Assembly (NCBI RefSeq): GCF_002906165.1 | Contig: NZ_PPCN01000011.1 | Span: forward strand, 62,001 to 126,000 | DNA length: 64,000 nt | Origin: Roseibium marinum | GTDB lineage: Bacteria; Pseudomonadota; Alphaproteobacteria; Rhizobiales; Stappiaceae | Direction: 5' to 3' | Shown: in pieces, positions 35,157-44,023 of the stretch | How the letters are laid out: each line of letters opens with the position of its first letter | Numbering within the stretch: position 1 is the first letter of the stretch | Notes under the pieces: model-generated | Told to the model about the DNA's origin: nothing | The model's input: the letters and a program-made list of their open reading frames with translations, nothing else | Database searches by the model: none | Program-made: the position numbers and the translations under genes

Positions 35157-37115
35157 CTATTTTGCCGGAACGTAGTCCGCCGTCTGACCGCGCGTGACGA
35201 TGCCGAGCTCGTCGTTTTCCCGCGCCGCCCGCAGCCGCTCCTCGGCTTCGTCCGCCTCACGCTGGCGCGCCCACATGGAGGCGTAGAGCCCGCCGCTGTC
35301 CAGCAGCTCCGTATGGGTTCCCCGCTCGGCGATCCGGCCGGCTTCCAGCACGATGATCTGATCGGCATTGACCACCGTCGACAGCCGGTGGGCGATGACG
35401 AGTGTCGTGCGGTTCTGGGAAACCTCGTCCAACGCGGACTGGATTTCGCGCTCCGTATGGGTATCGAGCGCCGAAGTCGCCTCGTCCAGGATCAGGATCG
35501 GCGGAGACTTCAGGATCGTACGGGCAATCGCCACGCGCTGCTTCTCGCCGCCGGAAAGTTTCAGGCCGCGTTCACCGACTTCCGACGCATAGCCCTTGGG
35601 CAGTTTTTCGATGAAGTCGTGGATCTGCGCCATACGGGCCGCTTCCCGGACTTCCTCGTCGCTCGCAGCCGGACGCCCGTAGCGGATGTTATAGGCAATG
35701 GTGTCGTTGAAGAGCACCGTATCCTGCGGCACCATGCCGATGGCGTGGCGCACGCTTTCCTGCGTGACGTCGCGCAAATCCTGCCCGTCGATCTCAACCG
35801 ACCCGCCGGTCACGTCATAAAACCGGAACAGCAGCCGGGAGATGGTCGACTTGCCTGCTCCGGACGGGCCGACGATCGCGATGGTCCGGCCGGCCGGCAC
35901 TTCGAAGTCGATCCCCTTCAGGATCGGCCGGTCGGGATCGTAGTGAAAGCGGACGTCCTTGAAGGAGATCGTGCCTTCGACCGCCTTGAGCGGAACGGCG
36001 TCCGGCTTGTCGCTGATTTCGGTGGGAACCAGCAGCAGATCGAACATGGATTCCATGTCCGCGAGCCCTTGCCGGATTTCCCGGTAGAGGAAGCCGATGA
36101 AGTTCAACGGAATGGAGATCTGCATCAGCAGCGCATTGATCAGGACGAAGTCGCCGATATCCTGTTCGCCCGCCAGAACCGCCCGGGCCGACAGCCCCAT
36201 GCAGGCCGCCATGCCGAAGCCGAGAATCACCGATTGGCCGAGGTTGAGCCAGGCGAGCGACGTCCAGGTTTTGGTGGCCGCGCTCTCGTATTTCGCCATG
36301 GATTCATCGAAGCGCCGCGCTTCCATCTTTTCATTGCCGAAATATTTGACCGTCTCGAAATTCAACAGGCTGTCGATGGCCTTGGAGTTGGCGTCCGTGT
36401 CGCTGTCGTTCATCTCACGCCGGATTTCGATCCGCCAGTTCGAGCATTTGATCGTGAACCAGACATAGGCAACGATCATCACGGCGACGATGATGACGTA
36501 GTAAAAGCCGAACTGATACCAGATCACCGCAGCCATAAGGGCGAATTCCAGGACGGTGGGGATGCCGTTCAGGATGGTGAAGCGGACGATGGATTCAATG
36601 CCCTTGACACCGCGCTCGATGACACGGCTGAGCCCGCCGGTCCGCCGGGCAAGATGAAAACGAAGCGACAGTTCGTGCAGATGGCGGAAGGTCAGGAACG
36701 CGAGCTGGCGCACAGCGTGCTGTCCGACCCGGGCAAACAGCGCATCGCGCAGCTGGTTGAAGGCGACAGCCAGAACGCGGGCAGCATTGTAGGCAAGGAC
36801 AAGCATGACCGGTGCGACGAGAAAGGCCGGCAGATTTGGCGTCCCTTCCCCGGTCAGGGCATCGGTCGCCCAGGCGAAAAAGTAGGGAGAGAGCACCGTC
36901 ACGAACTTGGCGATCACAAGGGCAAAGATGGCCAGCAGGACCCGTTGTTTCAGGTCGGGACGCTCCGACGGCCAGATATAGGGCCACAGATTGGTCAGCG
37001 TTGTCAGTATGCTGCCTTCATCGGCACTGACCGCCTTGACCGGGGCCTGTTTTGGATGGCTGCCTGATGCCGCGGCCGATGGCTTTCGCGGCGAGGTGGC
37101 TGATGGGTCTGTCAC
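35157..37115 (-). CDS. Atm1/HMT1-like ABC transporter, fused permease-ATPase
   Basis: A 652-residue half-transporter. Six membrane helices fall in about residues 40-350; the ATPase domain has Walker A GPSGAGKST (about 446), the signature KLSGGEKQRVAIARTIL and Walker B ILILDEATSALDTH. FETVKYFGNE and the overall type match the ABCB7/Atm1/HMT1 group, exporters of glutathione-linked metals or sulfur species. GTG 37115 has GGAG seven bases upstream and does not overlap the upstream regulator, so it was preferred. An ArsR gene is 37 bases upstream on the same strand. Confidence 0.92.
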   Translation of the reverse strand: MTDPSATSPRKPSAAASGSHPKQAPVKAVSADEGSILTTLTNLWPYIWPSERPDLKQRVLLAIFALVIAKFVTVLSPYFFAWATDALTGEGTPNLPAFLVAPVMLVLAYNAARVLAVAFNQLRDALFARVGQHAVRQLAFLTFRHLHELSLRFHLARRTGGLSRVIERGVKGIESIVRFTILNGIPTVLEFALMAAVIWYQFGFYYVIIVAVMIVAYVWFTIKCSNWRIEIRREMNDSDTDANSKAIDSLLNFETVKYFGNEKMEARRFDESMAKYESAATKTWTSLAWLNLGQSVILGFGMAACMGLSARAVLAGEQDIGDFVLINALLMQISIPLNFIGFLYREIRQGLADMESMFDLLLVPTEISDKPDAVPLKAVEGTISFKDVRFHYDPDRPILKGIDFEVPAGRTIAIVGPSGAGKSTISRLLFRFYDVTGGSVEIDGQDLRDVTQESVRHAIGMVPQDTVLFNDTIAYNIRYGRPAASDEEVREAARMAQIHDFIEKLPKGYASEVGERGLKLSGGEKQRVAIARTILKSPPILILDEATSALDTHTEREIQSALDEVSQNRTTLVIAHRLSTVVNADQIIVLEAGRIAERGTHTELLDSGGLYASMWARQREADEAEERLRAARENDELGIVTRGQTADYVPAK

Positions 37116-37152
37116 ATGAATTCTCCGGACTGCCGGGGCAGCCTGTAAATCT

Positions 37153-37545
37153 CTATTTTCTGTTGGAACCGAACGGTTCATCCGCCTGAAGCCCGGCGGA
37201 CTCCACGGCATTGAGACGGGACCAGAACTCGTTCGAGCTCTGCTCCGCCTGACGCAGCTTGTCCCGGTTCAAAAGATAGTGGCAATTGCGCCCGCGGGTA
37301 TCGCAGGACAGGAGACCGGCGTCCTTGAGCACCTGCAGATGCTGGGAAACGGTCGACTGGGCGAGCGGCAGGTGGCTCACGATTTCCCCGCAACAGGCAT
37401 CGGTCTGCCTGGCAAGCTGTCTGATGATCGCAAGACGCGCCGGATGGCCCAAGGCACGGAAAATGGCTGCGAGTTCCTCGCAACTCGACATTTCCTCCCT
37501 GGACGCCACGCATCCGGTTTCCGACGGCGATCCCGCCCCGCTCAT
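37153..37545 (-). CDS. ArsR family regulator with Cys-Cys motif
   Basis: A 130-residue ArsR/SmtB-type repressor. The winged helix has LGHPARLAIIRQLARQ, AQSTVSQHLQVLKDAGLL and a Cys pair in TDACCGEIV, where related proteins bind arsenite or heavy metals. It also has Cys in EEMSSCEEL and LLSCDTRGRNCHYL. AAGGAG lies seven bases before ATG 37545. It precedes the Atm1-like exporter and probably represses it. Confidence 0.9.
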   Translation of the reverse strand: MSGAGSPSETGCVASREEMSSCEELAAIFRALGHPARLAIIRQLARQTDACCGEIVSHLPLAQSTVSQHLQVLKDAGLLSCDTRGRNCHYLLNRDKLRQAEQSSNEFWSRLNAVESAGLQADEPFGSNRK

Positions 37546-37698
37546 TTCTCAGCTCCTTCGAAGAAACCCATATCATCTGCTTTCACGCGATGCCGCACGA
37601 CAGCGGGAAAGCCGGTTTTGTGGTTGGTCAGGGCAACCTGCGGACAGCGACGCGCGCACAGGAAACCCGGAAATGTCTTATCGGTGATATGCGATGAA

Positions 37699-37763
37699 AC
37701 ACCCCTAAAACAAGGGGTGTGACAAAAAGGACAGAAAACCGGATGTGGTTTCCTGTCCTTTTT
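37699..37763 (-). terminator. Tandem terminator hairpins after the LysM gene
   Basis: On the minus strand, the stem AAAAAGGACAG / CTGTCCTTTTT (37724-37763) ends in TTTTTG. A second hairpin, ACACCCCT (37699-37706) with AGGGGTGT (37713-37720), follows. The first is a strong Rho-independent terminator for the gene ending at 37786 and could work in both directions. Confidence 0.8.
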
Positions 37764-37785
37764 CTTTGAAAAGTCCAGCCTGAAA

Positions 37786-39279
37786 TCAGCCGTTGTCGGC
37801 CGGCGGTTTTGGCCAGTTCAGATCCCCTTCCGGCGTCAGGAACACCTGTCCGGGATAGATGAGGTCCGGATCGCGAATCTGATCCTGGTTGGCCTGGTAG
37901 ATGGTGGAGTAGCGAACTCCGTCGCCATAAAGACGGCGGGAGATCCGCCAGAGATTGTCGCCCTTGCGGATGATGACCACCGGCAGGGATTTGCGGACGT
38001 CAGCCCCCTGGTCTGCGCTGCCGCCGCTGGCGCCGGTCGCGACCACCTTGGTGAGGACGATCTGCTTGTCCTGTTCCTTTTCAAAGGTCACGGCCGCGCG
38101 GGCATGCACCGAATTGCCGTCTTCTCCGATCAGGTCGGCACGGACTTCCACATTCCCTTCGGCAACGTTCTTGGTGCCCTGCACAAGCCATTTTCCGCTG
38201 GGATCGACCTTGGCTTCACCCTGGAAGTCTTCGCCGACATAGACGCGGACGGAAGACCCGGGTGCACCCGTCCCGGCGACGTAAACCTTGTCTTTTTCCG
38301 ATTCGACCGCTTCGACCGTAACGGTCGGGGCTGCCGTATCCGCATCACCGGCCGATCCGCTTTTCACGGTAACCGCTGGTAACGGGCTCTTTTCACCGTC
38401 GGCGGTCTCAAGCGCGCTCTTCGAACCGGCAGCAGGCTCATCAGGCGCCGTTGCCGCGGCAAGTTCCGTCCCTGCGCCGTCATCATCCGTTGCCGGACCG
38501 GAGGTTGCGGGTGCGGAAGCCTGCCGATCCGGTACAGCGGGCCTGGTTTCCCCGGTTGCCGGTTCCGCCGAAGCTATCACCGTTTCCGATGCTCCGGTTT
38601 CCGTCTCCTCCGGCTTCGCCATGACCCCGGCCACCTGTTCTTCGCCCGCGGCAGGAGCATTTCCGGTCCGGGCGACGTCCTGCCCGGCATCCGGTTTCTG
38701 TAGAATGTCGGACGGGCCTTCCGGCGAGTTCAGGACAACGAGCGGCTGTTCGTTTCCGCCTTCCGGCAGGGAAACCGCAATGCGCTGCTCGGATTGCGCG
38801 ATGGGAGTTCCCTTCTCGTCATGGATTTCCAGTCCGACGTCATAATCGCCGGGTTTCAGCGGTGCGTCGAGAATGATGGTCCACTCTCCCGCTTCATTGG
38901 CGATACTCTTCCCGACGACTTTTCCATTGGCAGTCAGCGCGACTATGGCACCGGCTTCAGAGCGGCCGGCAACAACGGTCTCGCCGGTCGGTTCGACACC
39001 GACCACGTCGAAGCTCGGCCCCTTCACGGCTGCCTTGTCAACGGCCTGATCCTGAGGATCTGCCGTCGCTGTTTGACCGGCCTGATCCGCGAGCGGCTGG
39101 GTATCGCCGACAGCTGCCTGATCCTGCGCCGGGCTGTCGGTCGCCGCTGGCGTGGAAACGGTCTCGGCGGGCGTCTGGAACGGCAGGCGGCCGGTCTCGT
39201 GATAAACATACCCCGCCACCGCCGCTGCCGCGGCCGGCACCGCTACGATCAAACTCCAGATCAGTGTCTGCTTGTTCAT
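37786..39279 (-). CDS. LysM domain protein with Ig-like repeats
   Basis: A 497-residue envelope protein. N-terminal anchor (TLIWSLIVAVPAAAAAVAGY), an Ala/Pro/Glu-rich linker, an Ig-like segment (VVGVEPTGETVVAGRSEAGA, about residues 90-170), a second long low-complexity linker (about 175-310), another Ig-like segment (VYVAGTGAPGSSVRVYVG) and a C-terminal LysM (VIIRKGDNLWRISRRLYGDG) that binds peptidoglycan. This architecture is common in Hyphomicrobiales; the role is probably cell-wall binding. Confidence 0.87.
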   Translation of the reverse strand: MNKQTLIWSLIVAVPAAAAAVAGYVYHETGRLPFQTPAETVSTPAATDSPAQDQAAVGDTQPLADQAGQTATADPQDQAVDKAAVKGPSFDVVGVEPTGETVVAGRSEAGAIVALTANGKVVGKSIANEAGEWTIILDAPLKPGDYDVGLEIHDEKGTPIAQSEQRIAVSLPEGGNEQPLVVLNSPEGPSDILQKPDAGQDVARTGNAPAAGEEQVAGVMAKPEETETGASETVIASAEPATGETRPAVPDRQASAPATSGPATDDDGAGTELAAATAPDEPAAGSKSALETADGEKSPLPAVTVKSGSAGDADTAAPTVTVEAVESEKDKVYVAGTGAPGSSVRVYVGEDFQGEAKVDPSGKWLVQGTKNVAEGNVEVRADLIGEDGNSVHARAAVTFEKEQDKQIVLTKVVATGASGGSADQGADVRKSLPVVIIRKGDNLWRISRRLYGDGVRYSTIYQANQDQIRDPDLIYPGQVFLTPEGDLNWPKPPADNG

Positions 39280-39493
39280 TGTTCATCCCATCAGAAAAGC
39301 GGAAGGATACTCCGGCGCTTTCCTGAAACTGTCCCCTTCAGCGCGAAGCGACTGGTGCCGCCGTCGCATAATTCCATCAGGTTTCATGCATAGCCGCCTT
39401 TTAAAGGCGCGGCAAGAAATCCTGCTTGAAGACCAGGGTCCGCCGAACAGAATGCTTGACGTTTCACCCGTCACGATGCCACATCTTTGAGTC

Positions 39494-40111
39494 ATGAATA
39501 CGGTCTCTCAAAATCAACTCAAAAGCGTATGTGTGTATTGCGGATCCAGCTTCGGTTCGGATTCCTCACATGAGGCGGCTGCGATCTGGCTGGGTCAGCT
39601 CATAGCGGAAGCGGGCCTGCGTCTGGTCTATGGCGGAGGGTCTGTCGGTCTGATGGGCACGGTCGCGAATTCCGCACTGGAAGCGGGCGGAGCCGTCACG
39701 GGCATCATTCCGCATTTCCTGGAAAAGCGGGAAGTCATGCTGGAGTCCCTTGACGATCTGATCGTCACAAAGGACATGCACGAGCGTAAGCATCTGATGT
39801 TCCAGAAGTCGGATGCCTTTATCGCCCTGCCCGGCGGTATCGGAACGCTTGAGGAAGCCGTGGAGATGATGACCTGGGCGCAACTTGGTCAGCATCGCAA
39901 ACCGGTCGCGCTCGCCAATATCAACGGCTTCTGGTCACCGCTGCTTGAACTTTTCGATCACATGCGGGCGCAGGGCTATATTCGGCCGGAAACCGAAGTG
40001 CCCTATCTGGTCGCCAATCGGATCGAGGATATCCTGCCGATGCTGCGCCGGTCGCTTTCAGGTGAACCTCAGGAAATCTCCACCGACTTTGTCTCCGTTT
40101 CGGATCTTTAG
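39494..40111 (+). CDS. LOG family protein (TIGR00730)
   Basis: A 205-residue lysine-decarboxylase-like Rossmann protein, probably a nucleoside-5'-monophosphate phosphoribohydrolase (cytokinin-activating LOG type). It has VCVYCGSSFGSD, GGGSVGLMG and the catalytic signature PGGIGTLEEAVEMMTW. Its stop codon TAG is made of the target TA and the first base of a mobile element that begins at 40111; without the element the stop would be the same, TAG. Confidence 0.92.
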   Translation: MNTVSQNQLKSVCVYCGSSFGSDSSHEAAAIWLGQLIAEAGLRLVYGGGSVGLMGTVANSALEAGGAVTGIIPHFLEKREVMLESLDDLIVTKDMHERKHLMFQKSDAFIALPGGIGTLEEAVEMMTWAQLGQHRKPVALANINGFWSPLLELFDHMRAQGYIRPETEVPYLVANRIEDILPMLRRSLSGEPQEISTDFVSVSDL

Positions 40112-40294
40112 GGTCTGTGGACAATTAGGTTTGGGTCGCGGCGCGAGCCGGATTTCGGTGTCCGAACAGGAGGAAAGTCCGCAGTGGTGCCGCCCACCAC
40201 AAGGACTTTCCGACGCAGTCGGGACCGAAATCCGCCGCGTCTCGAAGAGATTTGGATGCAAAACCTCGACCAAATCCTTAGTGTCCACAGACCC
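40111..40294. mobile_element. MITE-like hairpin element with TA duplications
   Basis: A 184-bp non-coding element. Ends are inverted repeats: GGGTCTGTGGACA is exact for 13 bases and matches at 24 of the first 28. TA flanks both ends (40109-40110 and 40295-40296), as in IS630/Tc1-mariner insertions. Inside, nested arms GGATTTCGGT (40150-40159)/ACCGAAATCC (40224-40233) and GGAAAGTCC (40172-40180)/GGACTTTCC (40203-40211) allow one long hairpin. It has no transposase gene, so movement would need a helper elsewhere. Confidence 0.8.
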
Positions 40295-41238
40295 TAGAGC
40301 ACTTTTTCCGGCAGCGTCACGCCCTTCCGCAGGCTTTTCCGGTAACGCCGCCAGCTGTCATAGGTGAAAACCGCCAGCGCGGCCCAGATCATGACAAAGC
40401 CGATCAGCCTGGTTTGATCCAGCGGTTCGCCCCAGACATAGACGGCCATCAGGAAATGCAGGGATGGCGCAAGATATTGCATCAGCCCGAGCATGAAGAG
40501 CGGCACCCTGCGGGCAGCCGAGGAAAACAAGATCAGCGGCAGAGCCGTGACAATGCCGGTTCCCGCAAGCGCCGCCAGAACCGGCAGGTCGTTGAGGACG
40601 AGGGCATCCACTCCCCAGCTCAGGTTCAACAGAATGTAGACCCCGGCCAGAGGAAACAGCAGCAGTGTTTCGACAAACAGGCCGGGCGTTGCCTTGACCG
40701 GCGTGACCTTGCGGACATAGCCATAGCCGGCGAAGGAAAACGCCAGGACAAGCGATACCCACGGCAAGCCGCCAGCCAGAATAGCCTGCAGGATCACAGC
40801 CAGCACAGCGATCGCGACCGCAATCCCCTGCCCGCGCGACAGTTTCTCGTGCAGCACCGCCAGCCCGACCACAATGCTCACCAGCGGATTGATGAAGTAT
40901 CCGAGCGAAACATCAAGCACCTGGTTGTTGGCAATCGCCCAGACGAACACCAGCCAGTTCACCGCGATGAAGGTAGCCGAGGCACTCAGTGCCATGAGCA
41001 CCTTCGGCTGGCGGAAGACCTCCCGCACTTCCTGCCATCGGCCGCGCAGGTAAAGATACAGCCCGACGAACAGCACCGACCACAATATCCGGTGGGAGAC
41101 GACGAGATCCGCCGGAACCGTCTCCGTCAGCTTGTAGTAGGCCGGAAGAAAGCCCCACATGGCATAGGCCGCCAGGCCGAACAGGAGACCTTGGCGCAAA
41201 TCGGCCTGCGCGTCGGTGTCGGGCACCGTCTGCGACAT
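40294..41238 (-). CDS. rarD: RarD protein, EamA-type transporter
   Basis: A 314-residue permease with ten membrane helices of the EamA/DMT superfamily, RarD type: GLAAYAMWGFLPAYYKL, SHRILWSVLFVGLYLYL, NWLVFVWAIANNQVLDVSLG and a final WAALAVFTYDSWRRYRK. Substrate is unknown in this family. Its stop codon is formed at the edge of the MITE-like element; removing the element would leave TAA at the same position. Confidence 0.92.
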   Translation of the reverse strand: MSQTVPDTDAQADLRQGLLFGLAAYAMWGFLPAYYKLTETVPADLVVSHRILWSVLFVGLYLYLRGRWQEVREVFRQPKVLMALSASATFIAVNWLVFVWAIANNQVLDVSLGYFINPLVSIVVGLAVLHEKLSRGQGIAVAIAVLAVILQAILAGGLPWVSLVLAFSFAGYGYVRKVTPVKATPGLFVETLLLFPLAGVYILLNLSWGVDALVLNDLPVLAALAGTGIVTALPLILFSSAARRVPLFMLGLMQYLAPSLHFLMAVYVWGEPLDQTRLIGFVMIWAALAVFTYDSWRRYRKSLRKGVTLPEKVL

Positions 41239-41256
41239 GAAATCTGCCTTTCTGGA

Positions 41257-41304
41257 TCAACCTTCGCAAATCCGTCCGGAACCGGTTAGACGTACGAAGG
41301 TTGA
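41257..41304 (-). promoter_or_regulatory. Inverted repeat upstream of rarD
   Basis: TCAACCTTCG (41257-41266) and CGAAGGTTGA (41295-41304) are exact inverted arms, 28 bases apart. It lies 18-66 bases before the rarD start, and could be a leader hairpin or operator. Confidence 0.4.
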
Positions 41305-41370
41305 CCTAATTTCAGGTGGTTACGCAGCCCTCGTCCGTTCTGACATCAAGCTGCACTTGTGCGTTTCGCC

Positions 41371-42966
41371 TCAGGCGGGGTTCGCCTTCAGCAGCGCGAA
41401 TGTGATGGAGTCCACCAGTGCCTGGAAGGAGGCATCGACGATATTGGAGGAGACCCCGATCGTGAACCATCGGCGATGGGTCTTCGTATCTTGGCTTTCG
41501 ATCAGGACGCGCGTGACGGCGCCGGTGCCGCCATTGAGGATACGCACCTTGTAGTCGATCAGCTCCAGACCTTCGATGGCGGACTGGTATTTGCCCAGGT
41601 CCTTGCGCAAGGCCATGTCGAGCGCATTGACCGGGCCGTTGCCTTCGGCGACCGACATCCGGGTCTCGCCGTCGATATCGACCTTTACCACGGCTTCCGA
41701 AACGGTGAGCAGATCTCCGATGGCATTGAACCTGCGTTCCACCATCACGCGGAAGGAATTGACTTCAAAGAACCGCGGCACATCGCCCAGTACCTTTCGG
41801 GCAAGCAATTCGAACGAGGCATCGGCCGCCTCATAGGCATAGCCTTCCGCCTCACGATCCTTGACCTTCGCCAGAAGCCTGTCCAGCCGTGGATCGGCCT
41901 TGTCGACCTTGATGCCCACCCGGGCGAGTTCGCCGATCAGATTGCTCTTGCCGGCCTGATCGGAGACCAGCACGCGGCGCTGGTTGCCGACGCTTTCCGG
42001 CGTGACATGCTCATAGGTCTGCGGATCCTTCAGGATCGCGGACGCATGAATTCCGGCCTTGGTGGCAAATGCGGTCTCGCCGACATAAGGCGCCTGCCTT
42101 GCTGGCGACCGGTTCAGGACTTCGTCGAAGGCATGCGAGATCGAGGTGATTTCCTTGAGCTGGTCGTCACTGACGCCGGTCTCGAACCGGTCCGCGAAGG
42201 CGGCTTTCAGCTTGAGTGTCGGGATCAGCGTGATCAGGTTGGCATTGCCGCAGCGCTCACCGAGACCGTTCAGGGTTCCCTGAATCTGCCGGACGCCGGC
42301 GTCGACAGCCGCCAGCGAGTTGGCCACCGCATGACTGGTGTCGTCATGGGTGTGAATGCCGAGATGCGAGCCGGGAACGACGTCCTGCACCTTGGTGACG
42401 ATGTCGAAGATCTCGTCCGGCAACGTGCCGCCATTGGTGTCGCAAAGCACGACCCAGCGGGCGCCTGCCTGATAGGCGGCGCGCACGCAGCCGAGCGCAT
42501 AGTCCGGATTGGCTTTGTAACCGTCGAAGAAATGCTCGCAGTCGATCATCGCTTCCTTGCCGGCGGCAACCGCGGCGGACACCGTGTCCGCGATGGAATC
42601 CAGATTTTCCTCGTTGCTGCAGCCCAGCGCGACACGGACATGGTAATCCCACGCCTTGGCCACGAAACAGCAGGCATCGGAGCTGCTGGACAGGATGTCC
42701 TGGAGACCGGGATCGTTGGCTGCCGAACGTCCCGCCCGCTTGGTCATGCCGAAGGCCGTGAAGACCGCCTTTTCCGTCCGCTTCCTGCTGAAAAATTCCG
42801 TATCGGTCGGGTTGGCGCCGGGATATCCGCCCTCGATGTAATCGACCCCCAGACGCTCCAGAAGTTCCGCGACGACGATCTTTTCATTGACCGAAAAATC
42901 GACGCCGCTGGTCTGCGCGCCGTCGCGCAGCGTTGTGTCGAAAAGGTAGAGACGTTCCTTGCTCAT
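41371..42966 (-). CDS. cimA: Citramalate synthase
   Basis: A 531-residue enzyme that condenses pyruvate and acetyl-CoA to citramalate for isoleucine synthesis. It has LFDTTLRDGAQTSGVDFS near the start, DTNGGTLPDEIFDIV, HTHDDTSHAVANSLAAVDAG and GNANLITLIPTLKLK, all in the order of CimA, then the LeuA-like regulatory domain. ATG 42966 has GGAAA upstream and places DTTLRDG at the usual position. Confidence 0.93.
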   Translation of the reverse strand: MSKERLYLFDTTLRDGAQTSGVDFSVNEKIVVAELLERLGVDYIEGGYPGANPTDTEFFSRKRTEKAVFTAFGMTKRAGRSAANDPGLQDILSSSSDACCFVAKAWDYHVRVALGCSNEENLDSIADTVSAAVAAGKEAMIDCEHFFDGYKANPDYALGCVRAAYQAGARWVVLCDTNGGTLPDEIFDIVTKVQDVVPGSHLGIHTHDDTSHAVANSLAAVDAGVRQIQGTLNGLGERCGNANLITLIPTLKLKAAFADRFETGVSDDQLKEITSISHAFDEVLNRSPARQAPYVGETAFATKAGIHASAILKDPQTYEHVTPESVGNQRRVLVSDQAGKSNLIGELARVGIKVDKADPRLDRLLAKVKDREAEGYAYEAADASFELLARKVLGDVPRFFEVNSFRVMVERRFNAIGDLLTVSEAVVKVDIDGETRMSVAEGNGPVNALDMALRKDLGKYQSAIEGLELIDYKVRILNGGTGAVTRVLIESQDTKTHRRWFTIGVSSNIVDASFQALVDSITFALLKANPA

Positions 42967-43034
42967 GGGCGTTTCCTGCCTGGATCGAACCGCATTGCCG
43001 CGAAAGCGCAACGCAACCGATCCTTTTTGTCCTG

Positions 43035-43532
43035 TTATCCGTTTTCCGTTTCGCCGGGGTGAACCGGCGGCCAGGTTTCCGTGTCGTGATCGGGATGCTG
43101 GTTTGAAACGATGGCTGCCAGAAAGGCCTCCGCCTCGTAGTCCTCTTGCGTGGTGCGGGCCGGGATGTCGGCCATGTGGTCGGTATAGGGAAGCTTGCCT
43201 TCCACCCCATACTGGATGACCGGTGCAATCGCACCCGGATCGTCAAAAGCGCCAATCGCGATCGCGATGCCGTCCGGCGCTTCATAGGTCAGCGGCGTGC
43301 CGCACTCCGGGCAGAAGCCGCGAGCGCCCATATTGGAACTCTGGAACCGCTTCGGCTCGGCCCGCGTCCAGGTGAGATCCGTCTCGTTCACGACGCTGAC
43401 CAATGGAGCGTAAAAACCGCCGAAGGCCTTCTGGCACATGCGGCAATGGCAGATCGATGCCTGGCCAAGCTTTCCGGAAACGCGGAACCGCACCGCGCCG
43501 CACTGGCATCCGCCTGTGTGAACCTCGCTCAT
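43035..43532 (-). CDS. GFA family protein, copy 1
   Basis: A 165-residue member of the GFA (Gfa/CENP-V) zinc-binding fold. Cys ligands lie in GGCQCGAVRF, ICHCRMCQKAFGG and FCPECGTPLTYE. The family was named after glutathione-dependent formaldehyde-activating enzyme, but most members are of unknown activity. Its start overlaps the stop of the second GFA gene (ATGA), which shows the pair is translated together. Confidence 0.9.
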   Translation of the reverse strand: MSEVHTGGCQCGAVRFRVSGKLGQASICHCRMCQKAFGGFYAPLVSVVNETDLTWTRAEPKRFQSSNMGARGFCPECGTPLTYEAPDGIAIAIGAFDDPGAIAPVIQYGVEGKLPYTDHMADIPARTTQEDYEAEAFLAAIVSNQHPDHDTETWPPVHPGETENG

Positions 43533-44023
43533 ATAGCTTCACAGCTCCAGTTTTCCGTGTCGTGGTCGGGATGCTGCCGGTTCGTCGTCGCCACATCCTT
43601 GATTCCGCCCGGCAGGTCGTCCCGACTGGAAGGGGTTTCCCGCAACGAGAAGAGACCGGCATAGAACGGCACCCGCCCCTCGACACCGGACTGTTCGACC
43701 GGGGTCACGGCCGCGACGTCATCAAGGCTGCCGTGAGTGAAGGCGATATAGTCGTCCCCGACCGTCTCGAAGGACAGCGGCGTGCCGCAATTTCCGCAAA
43801 ACCCGCGCCGGACGGGTTTTGAGGAATGGAACCAGGAAGGTTCTCCGCGGGTCCAATGAAATTCGTCTTTCGCCGCACCGATCAGCGGCAGGAAGAAGTT
43901 TCCCGATGCCTTCTGGCACATGCGGCAATGGCACAAATGCGGGTAGCCGACTTCTCCCGTCACCCTGTAGCGCACGGCACCGCATTGGCAGCCGCCGGTA
44001 AGTTCGCTCAACTTGTCCGCCAT
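43529..44023 (-). CDS. GFA family protein, copy 2
   Basis: A 164-residue paralogue of the neighbour: GGCQCGAVRYRVTGE, LCHCRMCQKASGN, FCGNCGTPLSFE. The two share the same Cys pattern and similar length, so they come from a tandem duplication. ATG 44023 has AAGGAG eight bases upstream. Its start overlaps the stop of the DUF559 gene by one base (TGATG), so all three may be co-transcribed. Confidence 0.9.
   Translation of the reverse strand: MADKLSELTGGCQCGAVRYRVTGEVGYPHLCHCRMCQKASGNFFLPLIGAAKDEFHWTRGEPSWFHSSKPVRRGFCGNCGTPLSFETVGDDYIAFTHGSLDDVAAVTPVEQSGVEGRVPFYAGLFSLRETPSSRDDLPGGIKDVATTNRQHPDHDTENWSCEAI

Noticed and set aside
34638-37067. An 809-codon plus-strand frame over the Atm1-like gene
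   Set aside because: Antisense shadow; the opposite strand has Walker A, signature and Walker B.
41359-43062. A 567-codon plus-strand frame over cimA
   Set aside because: Antisense of the CimA gene, which has all its motifs on the minus strand.
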